Assembly: GCA_024404495.1 (NCBI GenBank)
Contig: JAKSPT010000005.1
Coordinates: 70,483 to 109,046, forward strand
DNA from: Lachnospiraceae bacterium
GTDB lineage: Bacteria > Bacillota > Clostridia > Oscillospirales > CAG-272
DNA: 38,564 nucleotides
Direction of reading: 5' to 3'
The first letter of the stretch is position 1. Every line of letters starts with the position of its first letter. Below the pieces are notes generated by a model. That model was not told the origin of the DNA and did no database searches. It saw nothing but the letters and a program-made list of their open reading frames with translations. Positions 30,756-38,564 of this stretch are shown in pieces. The translations under genes were made by a program, and so were the position numbers.

Positions 30756-32876
30756 TTAAAGTGTGATTTCGATCATACGCGCGGAATATTTCTTGTCGGG
30801 TAGGGTGACCGAGAGCTTTCCATTCGCGGGGTGATACTCGCACCGGGCGGAGGTGTCGGCGGAGGGATAGACGATGGCGGCGGATGAATAGCTGCCTGCC
30901 CATTTCGAGAGGTTGAACACCGCGGTCTTCTTATGGGCATTGATATTCCAGACCGCAAGGCGCAGTTTTCCCGCTTCTTTGTCGAGAAGCCCCGTGCAGA
31001 ACATTCCTTCTTCTTCAATGGAGAATGTCCCGGCGGGCCAAACCGGCACGGAGCGCGTCAGAGAGGCGCGGTTCCGCTTAAAGAGCGCGATTCCCTCTTT
31101 GACGAGAGCGGCGTTCTTTTCGTCGCAGCGGTCGATTCGTCCGGAGAGATAGAGACATCCCATCAGCCCGGAAACCATATTGAAGACCGTATCCTCACCG
31201 TCGGCAAACTGCTCCCGCTTTTTTGCCCACAGTGCCTCGTCGTTGAATTGGTCGATGCTGCTGCCGTCAAACGGGAGATAGAACGGATAGGGATACGCCC
31301 AGACACCGCATTTTTCGGGCGTCATGCAGGCGAGCGAGCCGGAGAGGATGGAAGGATAACGGTAGTACAGTTCCTGATCGCTGCTGCTCTGCATTTCAAA
31401 ATGAGAGAGAAACCCGTTGTCCGCACGCATCGCGCCGCTGCCGCAGTTTTCGATGATGATGCCGGGATGGCGGCGGTGTACCTCGTCGAAGAAATCGAGG
31501 ACCGCCTCCTGCGCCTCTGCAGCTTCTTCGCTGAAAGCGCCGCCGTGATCGGAAAAGCCGATGCCGGTCGGACGGTTGTAATCGTTTTTGAAAAACCCTA
31601 CGCCCATATCGCAAAGGCGATCGATCAGTGCGTGGAGATGCCTGCGGACGGCGGGATCGCGCAGATCGAAAAGATTGCGGCTGCCGCCGATCGGGAGCCC
31701 GTTCCTACGGCAGAGGGCAGTTTCCGAAAGTTCCGCCGCCTGACAGTACGCTTCACAACATTCGGCTTCAAGCCAGATACCGGGAACCATCCCTTTTTCG
31801 CGGATATAAGAGAGGATACCGTGGAGGCCGAAGTCGGGAAAACGGTCATTTGCGATATTGTAGTCGCCGATCCCGTTCTTTTTCGGGTCGGAGAAAGAGC
31901 GGAACCACCCGGCGTCGATGCAGAAGACCTCAACGCCGTACGCTGCGCAGGCATCGATCAGCGGGAGCAGAAGCTCCGAGGTGGGGTTGGAGCCGATGCA
32001 GTTCATGAAGCAGTTGAAGACGAGCGGCACCTTGCCGTCCGGGAAGGGAGCAAGGTTGGTCTCTCTTTGACAGGCGGTCAGTTCGGCGACGACTTCTTCA
32101 AAACCGCCGTCGGTCACGCCGTAAACGCAGGGACGGGCGGTATAGGATTCGCCGGGTCGGAGCGCGATCTGCCAGCCGTCGTGCTGAATGTCAGCACAGT
32201 TCGCCTCCAGTCCGATTACACCGTCCGAAGCGAAGCCGGAGGAAGGATTGTTGATCTCAATCGTCCATGAGCCGAGCGGTTCAAGTTCCATATAGACGCT
32301 TTTTCCGGTCTCGGTGTCTTCCAGAACGATCATAGGATAATAACGGCCGGTCGTCCAGCTTCCGGTTGAGGGAAAGCGGACTGCTTTTTTGCTTTCGTGC
32401 ACCGAAGTCGGCACCATTCCGTATCCGGTGAGTGGACGGTGCCGCCACTGCGCCTCCCCCTGCCACGAAAATTCGCAGGAATGGAGAAGAAAACGCCCCG
32501 GTGCCGTCCACGGCAGAAGTCCGTCCGTGCCAATGCCGGAAAGCGATGCGGAGCTGATATGGGTGAGGATTTCGGCACGGTCGCCGACGTTTCTGACCGT
32601 CACGGTCTGCCGTACCGCATCGCAATTCCGGAAGGTCTCGTAACAGACGGTGATCTTCAATTCGGAAAGTCCCTCGGCGCCGTATTCCAGATAAGTGCGG
32701 TTTTCCTCTTTTCGGAAACCTGTCAGACGGGGACGGATATTGGAGTGAACGTTATCGGTACCGTCGGAATACCAACCGCCGCGCCCTTCGACGTGAATAC
32801 GAAAATTCTGCTTTTCGCCGGGCTTTTCGCATCCTTTCGAAAGGAGGACCTGCTCGATATATTCAAAATCTTTCAT
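30756..32876 (-). CDS. GH36-family alpha-galactosidase-like glycoside hydrolase
   Basis: A 706-residue cytoplasmic enzyme. An N-terminal beta-supersandwich (to about residue 285) leads into a TIM barrel. Barrel motifs are VEVFCIDAGWF, PGIWLEAECC, then FFKNDYNR with the predicted nucleophile Asp432, and IIENCGSGAMRADNGFLSHF followed by SSSDQE with the predicted acid/base Asp500. The second half of the nucleophile motif is KND instead of the common KWD. GH36 enzymes remove terminal alpha-galactose from oligosaccharides. I start at the ATG at 32876, which has AAAGGAACGG just ahead; an in-frame ATG at 32891 overlaps the previous stop region. Last gene of a four-gene run; spacing suggests coupling to the GH5-like gene. 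Confidence 0.9.
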   Translation of the reverse strand: MKDFEYIEQVLLSKGCEKPGEKQNFRIHVEGRGGWYSDGTDNVHSNIRPRLTGFRKEENRTYLEYGAEGLSELKITVCYETFRNCDAVRQTVTVRNVGDRAEILTHISSASLSGIGTDGLLPWTAPGRFLLHSCEFSWQGEAQWRHRPLTGYGMVPTSVHESKKAVRFPSTGSWTTGRYYPMIVLEDTETGKSVYMELEPLGSWTIEINNPSSGFASDGVIGLEANCADIQHDGWQIALRPGESYTARPCVYGVTDGGFEEVVAELTACQRETNLAPFPDGKVPLVFNCFMNCIGSNPTSELLLPLIDACAAYGVEVFCIDAGWFRSFSDPKKNGIGDYNIANDRFPDFGLHGILSYIREKGMVPGIWLEAECCEAYCQAAELSETALCRRNGLPIGGSRNLFDLRDPAVRRHLHALIDRLCDMGVGFFKNDYNRPTGIGFSDHGGAFSEEAAEAQEAVLDFFDEVHRRHPGIIIENCGSGAMRADNGFLSHFEMQSSSDQELYYRYPSILSGSLACMTPEKCGVWAYPYPFYLPFDGSSIDQFNDEALWAKKREQFADGEDTVFNMVSGLMGCLYLSGRIDRCDEKNAALVKEGIALFKRNRASLTRSVPVWPAGTFSIEEEGMFCTGLLDKEAGKLRLAVWNINAHKKTAVFNLSKWAGSYSSAAIVYPSADTSARCEYHPANGKLSVTLPDKKYSARMIEITL

Positions 32877-32891
32877 TTCCGTTCCTTTCAT

Positions 32892-34085
32892 TCATTCCGC
32901 AATTTTGCGGATGCCGCGCGCGGCAAGGAACGCACTGTCGGAGGCGTCCTTTTCCAGAACGATCGTCGGGCGCTCTCCCTCGTCAATCAGACGCATGAAG
33001 CGGTCGGCGTTGCCCCAATGATCCGCGCCGTTGCGGTCAGGGTACCACACCATCGCGGTCGTGCGGGGAGAAGGCACCTTCGGCGCTTTCCGGTAATCGG
33101 CGATCCATGCGGAGATCGTTTCGGCGTAGGGCTTGGGGCGGTTTTGGGTATCGAGGATGCCGAGCTCGTATTCCAGCTCGTTGTAGCCTGTAAAAGACCG
33201 GGAAATATCGTGTGAGCACCACCAGGTGAAGCCCCACACGTCTTCCAGATCGGCGGAGGCATCGAGCGTTTTCCTTGCAAATTCCGCAATGGAATCTCCC
33301 TTTCCGAGCCAAAGCGGGGAGCAGCCCTGCTCCTGCAGCCAGACGGGACGGTGCGGGTCGCGGCAGAAAGCGCGGATCAGCTCGGTCATGTACTGGGTCA
33401 GGTGCGTGCTTGCCGTTCCCATCAGCCCGCCGCGGTCGATCGCCCCGGTGAATTTCGTCCAGCAATGCACGGCGTTGATCCGGCTGGAATTGGCAAGCAC
33501 CTCACGGGAGAAGGACCAGTCATAAAACCACGGCTGATGGTCCATACCCGAATTGTGCAGTTTCCCCGGCGCGACTTTTTCACACAGCGCCAGAATATCG
33601 AGGTGCCACGCGTCGAGGGTCTTTTTATCGGCGAATCGGTCCAGTCCCGCAAGACAGGAGAGCTCGTTCCCGATATCGAAACCGAGAAAGCGCGGGCTGC
33701 CTGACACGACCTTTGCGATCTCTTCCACGTAATAATACTGTCCCTTCCGTTCCGCCTCACCGGAGAACATCCGGAAGTCGTTGACCTTGCGCATCCACGC
33801 GGGGATGTAGCAGGCGCCGCTCATCCACCCGGTGAAAAGCGAAAGACAGAAATCCAGACCGATCTCCTCACACAGACGGACGAAGACTCCGAGATTTTTC
33901 ATGCAGTGACGGGACATCTGCGTGGGATTGATCTGAAAATAGCTCCACAGAAGATGGGCACGGATATGGTCGAAGCCGAGCGAACGGATGGCAAGCAGGT
34001 CTTCCCGCATGGCACCCTCGTCGAAGTCGATCCAGCTGTGCAGCCACTGCCCCGAGGGAATATAGTTGACACCGAAACGCATCAT
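32892..34085 (-). CDS. GH5-like (clan GH-A) glycoside hydrolase
   Basis: A 397-residue TIM-barrel enzyme without signal peptide. MRFGVNYIPSGQWLHSW opens strand 1. The Asn-Glu pair GFDIGNELSC gives acid/base Glu141, and VWLQEQGCSP gives nucleophile Glu252; the spacing is typical of retaining clan A enzymes. TWWCSHDISRSF follows at strand 8. The closest family by pattern is GH5 (mannanase- or glucosidase-like) or a GH42-like relative; specificity is not assigned. Cytoplasmic location suggests it trims imported oligosaccharides. Strong AAAGGAG site. The stop codon is directly followed by the GH36 start region. Confidence 0.87.
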   Translation of the reverse strand: MMRFGVNYIPSGQWLHSWIDFDEGAMREDLLAIRSLGFDHIRAHLLWSYFQINPTQMSRHCMKNLGVFVRLCEEIGLDFCLSLFTGWMSGACYIPAWMRKVNDFRMFSGEAERKGQYYYVEEIAKVVSGSPRFLGFDIGNELSCLAGLDRFADKKTLDAWHLDILALCEKVAPGKLHNSGMDHQPWFYDWSFSREVLANSSRINAVHCWTKFTGAIDRGGLMGTASTHLTQYMTELIRAFCRDPHRPVWLQEQGCSPLWLGKGDSIAEFARKTLDASADLEDVWGFTWWCSHDISRSFTGYNELEYELGILDTQNRPKPYAETISAWIADYRKAPKVPSPRTTAMVWYPDRNGADHWGNADRFMRLIDEGERPTIVLEKDASDSAFLAARGIRKIAE

Positions 34086-34161
34086 ATCGGAAACTCCTTT
34101 TCATTGTTTGGGAGGGAAACGATTGCCCGCCTCAGCACGGACCGGGGCGGGCAGAAAACGG

Positions 34162-35877
34162 TTATTTCAGATAATACTCGCCGAGGCGTGCGATCTCGTC
34201 GGCGGAGAGGGCGGAGTCGAAGATCAGAAGATCGTCGAACTGCGCGGAGAGCGGGCACTTATAGCGTCCGGTACCGTCCTGACCGAAGTTGAGGGCGAGA
34301 CCGGAATCGAAGGAGACGTTCTTCAGTCCTGCGGAAATGGTGTTGCAGGCGGTCTCGGCAAAGTTGGTGTAGACGCGGACGGTGCCCTCGTCGCGGTCAA
34401 CGACCATCGTGACGTGGTTCCACGCGGTGAAATCCTCGGGCTCGTAATAATCGTAGTCGTCGCGGACGTTTGAACCGTTGCCGGCGTTGAATTTGGAGGC
34501 GCCGTTATAGCAGTAAACGATGCCCTTGTTGTAGCCGAGGTCCCAGTTCTTGTTGGAGAAGATCGCGGGGTCGCCCGAAACGCCGTCGTCCACCTTCAGC
34601 CAGAAGCTGACGGTGAAGCTGTCCTTCTCGAATTTCAGCCGCGGGAAGGAGAGGTAGCCCTCGGAGGAGACGCGGAGGGAGGTGCCGTAATAGCCCTCGG
34701 GATAATAGACGGTGCCGACCGTTTTGACCTCCTCCTCTCCGACGAGGTCGGTCAGCTTATCGTCGAAGAAGAGCCCCGCGCGCAGCTTGCTTACGTCAAT
34801 GAAGTTGGCAAGCGCGCCTTCGGTGCCCTCGGCGGGCGTCGGCTCGGTCTTGTGGTCGGCGATCTCGTCGGCGGGACGGGCGGGAGGCGTCATATTGTCG
34901 GTGAAGAGGTTGGCGGGGATATAGGAGTCCCATTTTTCGTTGCCTTCAACACCGAGCGCCCAGCAGACGATCGAGGCGAGGTCGCGTCCGGTCATCGTCA
35001 GATCGCTTGTGGGATTGACCGATTTTCCGACCGCGCCGAAGAAGGTGTTCATTTCGGCGTCGGAGGGACCGCCGTGAGAGGTGCCGAGACCGCCGTGGTC
35101 TGCGGTGATGATGAGCAGGGTGTCGTCAAGGATGCCGGCGGATTCGATCGCGCTGTAGATCTTCCCGACGTAGCCGTCGACCGTTTCGAGCGCTTTCAGA
35201 TAGGTGTTCGAGCCGTAGGTCGCGGAGTGACCGGCGTGGTCGACCGAGTCGAACTGGATGAAGAGCAGCTCGGGCTTCTTCAGATTGATGTAGGAGCAGA
35301 TCTTTCCGGTCAGGACGTCGTCCTCGCCGCGCTCCTTCGTGACCTTGAGATCGCGCTCGACGATGCCCTCGCTGATCGGATACCAATTGCAGAAGGAGCC
35401 GAGCTCCGCGTCGGGATGTGCCTCGCGGACGAGCTTGAAGATCGTGGGGTAATCGGCGTTTTTGTATTCCTGCGCGCCGATGATATCGTTCGTCAGCTTA
35501 TGGACGGAGGGCTTGACGCCGAGGAGCATCGAGCCCCAGCACTGTGCGCTGATCGAGGGGGTGGAGGCGCGGCAGTAGTCGGTCCACGCGCCGTTGCCGA
35601 GGAAGATCTCGTCCATATTCGGCGTATTGCATTTCTGATGGAAGTTGCCCGCGCCGTCGATGCCGATGATGATGACGTGCTTGTAGGTCACGCGCTCGGG
35701 CACGGGTTCGGTCTCGGGAGCGGTTTCGGGGAGCGTTCCGGGCTCGGTCGCGGACGGCGCGGCGGTTTCGGAGGAGGGAGCCGTTTCCTTTGCCGGCTGA
35801 TCCGTTCCCGCACAGGCGGCGGTCCCGGCAACCGTGAGCAGAGCGAGCGAAAGCGCGAGCAGTTTTTTCAGTTTCAT
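34162..35877 (-). CDS. Lipoprotein with phosphodiesterase/alkaline-phosphatase-type domain and LamG domain
   Basis: A 571-residue surface lipoprotein. The lipobox ends in AAC with Cys22, and a Thr/Glu/Pro-rich linker follows. Residues about 65-330 are a type I phosphodiesterase/nucleotide pyrophosphatase (alkaline phosphatase superfamily) domain: IIIGIDGAGN (first Asp), a STPSISAQCWGS nucleophile region, QFDSVDHAGH (Asp, His) and ITADHGGLG (Asp, His) supply two-zinc ligands. Residues about 370-571 are a concanavalin A-like LamG domain (SFTVSFWLKVDDG, TAWNHVTMVVDRDEGTVRVY, QFDDLLIFDSALSADEI), likely binding glycan. The substrate could be a phosphorylated glycan, glycerophosphate polymer or nucleotide; undecided. 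Second gene of the run, 21 bases after the PpiC gene. Confidence 0.88.
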   Translation of the reverse strand: MKLKKLLALSLALLTVAGTAACAGTDQPAKETAPSSETAAPSATEPGTLPETAPETEPVPERVTYKHVIIIGIDGAGNFHQKCNTPNMDEIFLGNGAWTDYCRASTPSISAQCWGSMLLGVKPSVHKLTNDIIGAQEYKNADYPTIFKLVREAHPDAELGSFCNWYPISEGIVERDLKVTKERGEDDVLTGKICSYINLKKPELLFIQFDSVDHAGHSATYGSNTYLKALETVDGYVGKIYSAIESAGILDDTLLIITADHGGLGTSHGGPSDAEMNTFFGAVGKSVNPTSDLTMTGRDLASIVCWALGVEGNEKWDSYIPANLFTDNMTPPARPADEIADHKTEPTPAEGTEGALANFIDVSKLRAGLFFDDKLTDLVGEEEVKTVGTVYYPEGYYGTSLRVSSEGYLSFPRLKFEKDSFTVSFWLKVDDGVSGDPAIFSNKNWDLGYNKGIVYCYNGASKFNAGNGSNVRDDYDYYEPEDFTAWNHVTMVVDRDEGTVRVYTNFAETACNTISAGLKNVSFDSGLALNFGQDGTGRYKCPLSAQFDDLLIFDSALSADEIARLGEYYLK

Positions 35878-35898
35878 GTCAGATCTCCTTGAAGTTGA

Positions 35899-37320
35899 TT
35901 ATCCGGGAAAATAGGGAATGATCATATCGAGAACGGCTTCGTCGGTTTCGACTGCGTCAAAATAGGGCGCCATGATCCCGTCAGCCTTTTCGTTTTTGAT
36001 CGCCTCGGCGGCGTTCTGCTTCCAGACATAGTCTCCGAGGGCTTCAAAATACATGATGTGGTAGCCGTATTCGGTGAGAACGATGCCGGTATCGCCGTGC
36101 TGTCTTGCCGGATCGAACGCCCAGTCGTTGAACGCCTGCACGGTGTCGCCCTCACGAAGATCGGCGTAGAGGTCGCCGACAGACTGGAAGCCGGGGTCGG
36201 TCGTGTGCTCCGCCGCGAGCGCGGTGAAATGCTCGGCGGTGGGATCGGTGAGGAATTCGGCGAGGATCGCCTCCGCCTGCGCCTTCGTTTCGTCGCCGGA
36301 GCCCTCGAGCAGGATGTGGCGGACGCTTACGGTGCGGGAGTCGTCCTGCTTCGGCTCCGCGCAGTAAAGGAACACGGTGTAGGAGGCGGAGGAGTCGATG
36401 ACCGTCGTGTCACCGATCTCACGCGCCTCGTCCCAGAGCCACGCCTCTGCGTCGGAGGTGCCGCCGAAGCCGACTTCATTATAGAAATAGGAAAGGGAAT
36501 AGGTCTCGCCGTCCTCCTCGATATAGGGCTTGATCGCCTCGTAGAAGGAATCGGGATCGTGGGATGCCGCCGCGACCGCGTCGGCTTTTTCCTTCAGCGC
36601 GGGCAGCTCCTCCTCGGTGAGCGTTTCCTTCGGGAAGCTGTAAGCGTAGAAGGGAAGGATGAGGTACTGCTCGATGTTCGCCTCGCGGTAGGCTTCGTAG
36701 TCCTCCTCGGTCACCTCGATCGAGTTGAAGAGCACCTCGGAGACCTTTGCGGCGAGATGGGAGATGCGGTTGACCTCGATCACGGCGTCAAACGAAGCGT
36801 CCTCCCCGAAAGAAGCCCGGACGTATTTGTCGGGCGTGACCTCGGGGGAGGAGAGGGCGGCCTCCCGGACGTCGTCGGACAGTTCGAGGAGATAGGCGTC
36901 GTCCGCCTCGTCCCACTTCACGCCGAAATGCTCAGCCGCGTCGCAGAGGGCGATCATCGACTGTGCGGAATTGACGGCTTCGGTCATAAAATAATCGTAC
37001 CAGGTCATCCCGTCGGATTGAGAGGTCTGTTCCTTCAGGGACTTCGTGACGTCCAGACCGAAATAGGGGAGGTAGGAGTAGTAGCTTGAGACGAAATAGC
37101 CGTAGTGATAATTGAAGAGATAGGTCATCGCGGCGTTGTCAAACGAGCAGGTCTTTCCTTTGACGCCGAAGACCTTCGTGGGGTCATAGTTCGGGTCGCG
37201 CGTCTCGGCGGGCGCGGTGTCTCCGGTCTCGTCCGCTCCGGGCTTTTTGCCGATACCGTCGCAGGAAACGGCGGAAAGAAGAAGGACGAGAAGGAGGATA
37301 AGGGCTGAAAAACGTTTCAT
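35899..37320 (-). CDS. PpiC/PrsA-like peptidyl-prolyl isomerase lipoprotein
   Basis: A 473-residue lipoprotein foldase candidate. Signal peptide with lipobox AVSC (Cys20). A SurA/PrsA-like helical N-terminal half (about 55-300) precedes a parvulin domain at about 325-445: VSVRHILLEG, then FTALAAEHTTDPGFQSVGDL, and GIVLTEYGYHIMYF. The conserved parvulin His is present in VRHIL and YHIMYF. It should help fold secreted proteins at the membrane-wall interface. I start at 37320 (MKRFSAL), preceded by AAAGGA, not at the ATG nine codons upstream, which lies nearly at the transcription start. First gene of the run with the phosphodiesterase lipoprotein and two glycosidases. Confidence 0.9.
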   Translation of the reverse strand: MKRFSALILLLVLLLSAVSCDGIGKKPGADETGDTAPAETRDPNYDPTKVFGVKGKTCSFDNAAMTYLFNYHYGYFVSSYYSYLPYFGLDVTKSLKEQTSQSDGMTWYDYFMTEAVNSAQSMIALCDAAEHFGVKWDEADDAYLLELSDDVREAALSSPEVTPDKYVRASFGEDASFDAVIEVNRISHLAAKVSEVLFNSIEVTEEDYEAYREANIEQYLILPFYAYSFPKETLTEEELPALKEKADAVAAASHDPDSFYEAIKPYIEEDGETYSLSYFYNEVGFGGTSDAEAWLWDEAREIGDTTVIDSSASYTVFLYCAEPKQDDSRTVSVRHILLEGSGDETKAQAEAILAEFLTDPTAEHFTALAAEHTTDPGFQSVGDLYADLREGDTVQAFNDWAFDPARQHGDTGIVLTEYGYHIMYFEALGDYVWKQNAAEAIKNEKADGIMAPYFDAVETDEAVLDMIIPYFPG

Positions 37321-37352
37321 AAGGATTCCTTTCGATAAATCGTTCATCCATT

Positions 37353-37381
37353 ATTATAACACGCATCTTTTCGGAAAACAA
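37353..37381 (-). promoter_or_regulatory. Sigma-A promoter of the PpiC-phosphodiesterase-glycosidase run
   Basis: Minus strand: TTGTTT, 17 bases, TATAAT. The -35 match is partial, the -10 perfect. Confidence 0.7.
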
Positions 37382-37539
37382 GGAAGAAAATGCGAAAAAA
37401 CCGGAATTCCGATGAAAAAAGCAAAAAATATTTTTGATTTCGCAAGCGAGGAAAAACGAGGAAAACGGGTCTCCGGACGAGAAAAACGGAGATAGTGATA
37501 TTGTAAATTGATTTCATCAAATTTTTTTGAAAAAACCTA

Positions 37540-37568
37540 TTGACAAGGAGAAACGTTTGTGATACAAT
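37540..37568 (+). promoter_or_regulatory. Sigma-A promoter of rplM-rpsI
   Basis: TTGACA, 17 bases, TACAAT, 48 bases before the rplM ATG. A TTGAT/ATCAA mini-hairpin with a T-run (37507-37530) lies just upstream and may block incoming transcription. Confidence 0.85.
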
Positions 37569-37616
37569 AAGCAAGCCAAAAAGAAAGAACCAAATGATTA
37601 TCGGAGGAAAACAGAT

Positions 37617-38045
37617 ATGTCGACTTATATGGCAAAGGCCGAGACCGTCGAGCGCAAGTGGTACGTCATTGACGCAGCCGGCAAGCCGATGGGTAAGGTT
37701 GCAGCGGCCGCCGCGAACATTCTGAGAGGCAAGCACCGTCCCGAGTTCACTCCCAACGTGGACTGCGGTGAGTTTGTTATCATCGTCAACGCAGGCAAGG
37801 CTGTTCTGACGGGCAAGAAGCTCGAGCAGAAGTATTACTATCATCATTCCGGGTACATCGGAGGCCTCAAGGCTGTCCAGTACAAGACCATCATGGCGAC
37901 CAAGCCGGAATTCGCTATGGAGCAGGCCGTCCGCGGTATGCTTCCCCACAACACGCTCGGTGAGAAGGCCTTCGGCAGACTGAAGGTTTATGCCGGCGAC
38001 GAGCACGCGCAGCAGGCTCAGAAGCCCGTTGCCCTCGAGATTTGA
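37617..38045 (+). CDS. rplM: 50S ribosomal protein L13
   Basis: A 142-residue large-subunit protein that binds 23S rRNA early in assembly. Family motifs: [17 protein letters not shown] at the start, [37 protein letters not shown], and [12 protein letters not shown] with [17 protein letters not shown] at the end. Full length. GGAGG at 37603-37607 is a strong ribosome binding site. It lies 25 bases before rpsI in the standard bacterial pair. Confidence 0.98.
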   Translation: MSTYMAKAETVERKWYVIDAAGKPMGKVAAAAANILRGKHRPEFTPNVDCGEFVIIVNAGKAVLTGKKLEQKYYYHHSGYIGGLKAVQYKTIMATKPEFAMEQAVRGMLPHNTLGEKAFGRLKVYAGDEHAQQAQKPVALEI

Positions 38046-38070
38046 GCGAAAGCGGAAAGGATGACTTGAA

Positions 38071-38475
38071 ATGATGTATCAGAGTGCAAAGCCGTACTTC
38101 TACGGTACCGGCAGAAGAAAGAAGTCCGTTGCCCGCGTCCGTCTCGTTCCGGGTACCGGTGTCGTCACGATCAACGGTCGTGACATCGACGAATATTTCG
38201 GTCTTGAAACCATGAAGCTGATCGTCAACCAGCCCTTCGGTGTTACCAACACCGTCGGCAAGTTCGACATCATCTGCCGTGTCAACGGCGGCGGCTTCTC
38301 CGGTCAGGCAGGTGCGATCCGCCACGGTGTCGCAAGAGCTCTCCTCCAGTCGGATGAGACCCTTCGCGGTGCGCTGAAGAAGGCGGGCTTCCTGACCCGT
38401 GACCCTCGTATGAAGGAAAGAAAGAAGTACGGTCTCAAAGCAGCACGCCGTGCTCCTCAGTTCTCCAAGAGATAA
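38071..38475 (+). CDS. rpsI: 30S ribosomal protein S9
   Basis: A 134-residue small-subunit protein whose C-terminal tail reaches the P-site tRNA. Motifs: [53 protein letters not shown], and the terminal [28 protein letters not shown], whose final SKR contacts tRNA. Complete. AAAGGATG ribosome binding site. No clear terminator is seen before the window ends. Confidence 0.98.
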   Translation: MMYQSAKPYFYGTGRRKKSVARVRLVPGTGVVTINGRDIDEYFGLETMKLIVNQPFGVTNTVGKFDIICRVNGGGFSGQAGAIRHGVARALLQSDETLRGALKKAGFLTRDPRMKERKKYGLKAARRAPQFSKR

Positions 38476-38510
38476 GTTCTCATACGGAATTTACAAAACC
38501 CCCGGAACGT

Positions 38511-38540
38511 TGAACTGCCCCAAATTGTACGGACAGCACA
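38511..38540. mobile_element. Probable terminal inverted repeat of an IS3-family element (edge of window)
   Basis: TGAACTGCCCCAAATTGTAC followed by GGACAGCACA resembles the TGAACTGC-CCC...GGACAG ends of IS3-type insertion sequences in clostridia, recalled from general knowledge. The rest of the element would lie beyond the window. No transposase is visible. Confidence 0.4.
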
Positions 38541-38564
38541 AAAAAGCCCCCTAAAGTAGAAAAA

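Noticed and set aside
30933..32270. A 445-codon plus-strand frame opposite the alpha-galactosidase gene
   Set aside because: Antisense to conserved GH36 catalytic motifs with no start signals.
34086..34161. Terminator between the phosphodiesterase and GH5-like genes
   Set aside because: A GCCCGCC/GGCGGGC stem exists but its loop is 14 bases and no U-run follows, so I do not call it a terminator.
37382..37539. Small gene between the PpiC promoter and rplM
   Set aside because: Only short Lys-rich frames without ribosome binding sites are present; AT- and A-rich spacer.

Overview
The window reads as a chromosomal piece of a GC-rich, spore-forming, Gram-positive anaerobe of the class Clostridia, probably an uncultured gut or rumen member of Oscillospirales or Christensenellales. 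This lineage call is inferred. It rests on a SpoIIR homologue, lipoprotein and signal-anchored secreted proteins, a type I dockerin, a DNA polymerase I with a decayed proofreading domain, YqeG, YwaF and YmfI-like proteins, strong AGGAGG-type ribosome binding sites, and sigma-A promoters with TTGACA/TATAAT-like boxes and TTG or GTG starts. I see no tRNA, rRNA, CRISPR array or prophage. The right edge carries what looks like the end of an IS3-type insertion sequence.

Layout, left to right. 1-6.0 kb: a GxGYxYP-family lipoprotein, a 4-alpha-glucanotransferase (reverse), a sugar isomerase/epimerase-like TIM barrel, and a soluble alpha-toroid protein (reverse). 6.0-11.2 kb (reverse): a probable three-gene unit encoding a 1124-residue transglutaminase/dockerin protein, a YegS-type lipid kinase, and a membrane-anchored barnase-like ribonuclease on a PETKA-repeat stalk. 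11.2-12.5 kb: a TraX-like membrane protein and a DUF4870-like membrane protein. 12.5-15.3 kb (reverse): an operon of a YmfI-like short-chain reductase, a CE7-like esterase and a Gfo/Idh/MocA oxidoreductase. 15.4-18.4 kb: an 80-residue helical protein with a DUF4432 sugar epimerase-like enzyme, then SpoIIR, then a GNAT-glyoxalase fusion. 18.4-23.9 kb: a MATE exporter (reverse), a PAP2-like membrane phosphatase, YwaF, a NYN-domain protein (reverse), an S1-domain RNA-binding protein with a long structured leader, and a five-hairpin intergenic array. 23.9-29.6 kb (reverse): an anchored beta-propeller-like surface protein and the operon yqeG, endonuclease IV family protein, polA. 29.6-37.4 kb: an aldose 1-epimerase, then (reverse) a four-gene run of PpiC lipoprotein, phosphodiesterase-LamG lipoprotein, GH5-like hydrolase and GH36 alpha-galactosidase. 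37.5-38.5 kb: the rplM-rpsI ribosomal pair.

The dominant theme is glycan breakdown and sugar interconversion: malQ, galM, GH36, GH5-like, CE7-like esterase, DUF4432, Gfo/Idh, TIM-barrel isomerase and GxGYxYP. It is mixed with cell-surface biology: four likely exported or anchored proteins carry low-complexity Thr/Glu/Pro-rich linkers. No sugar transporter and no DNA-binding regulator is encoded here. The most distinctive items are the tethered barnase homologue with an altered guanine-loop residue and no adjacent barstar, the transglutaminase-dockerin protein beside it, the hairpin array at 23.7-23.9 kb, and the 80-residue orphan protein.
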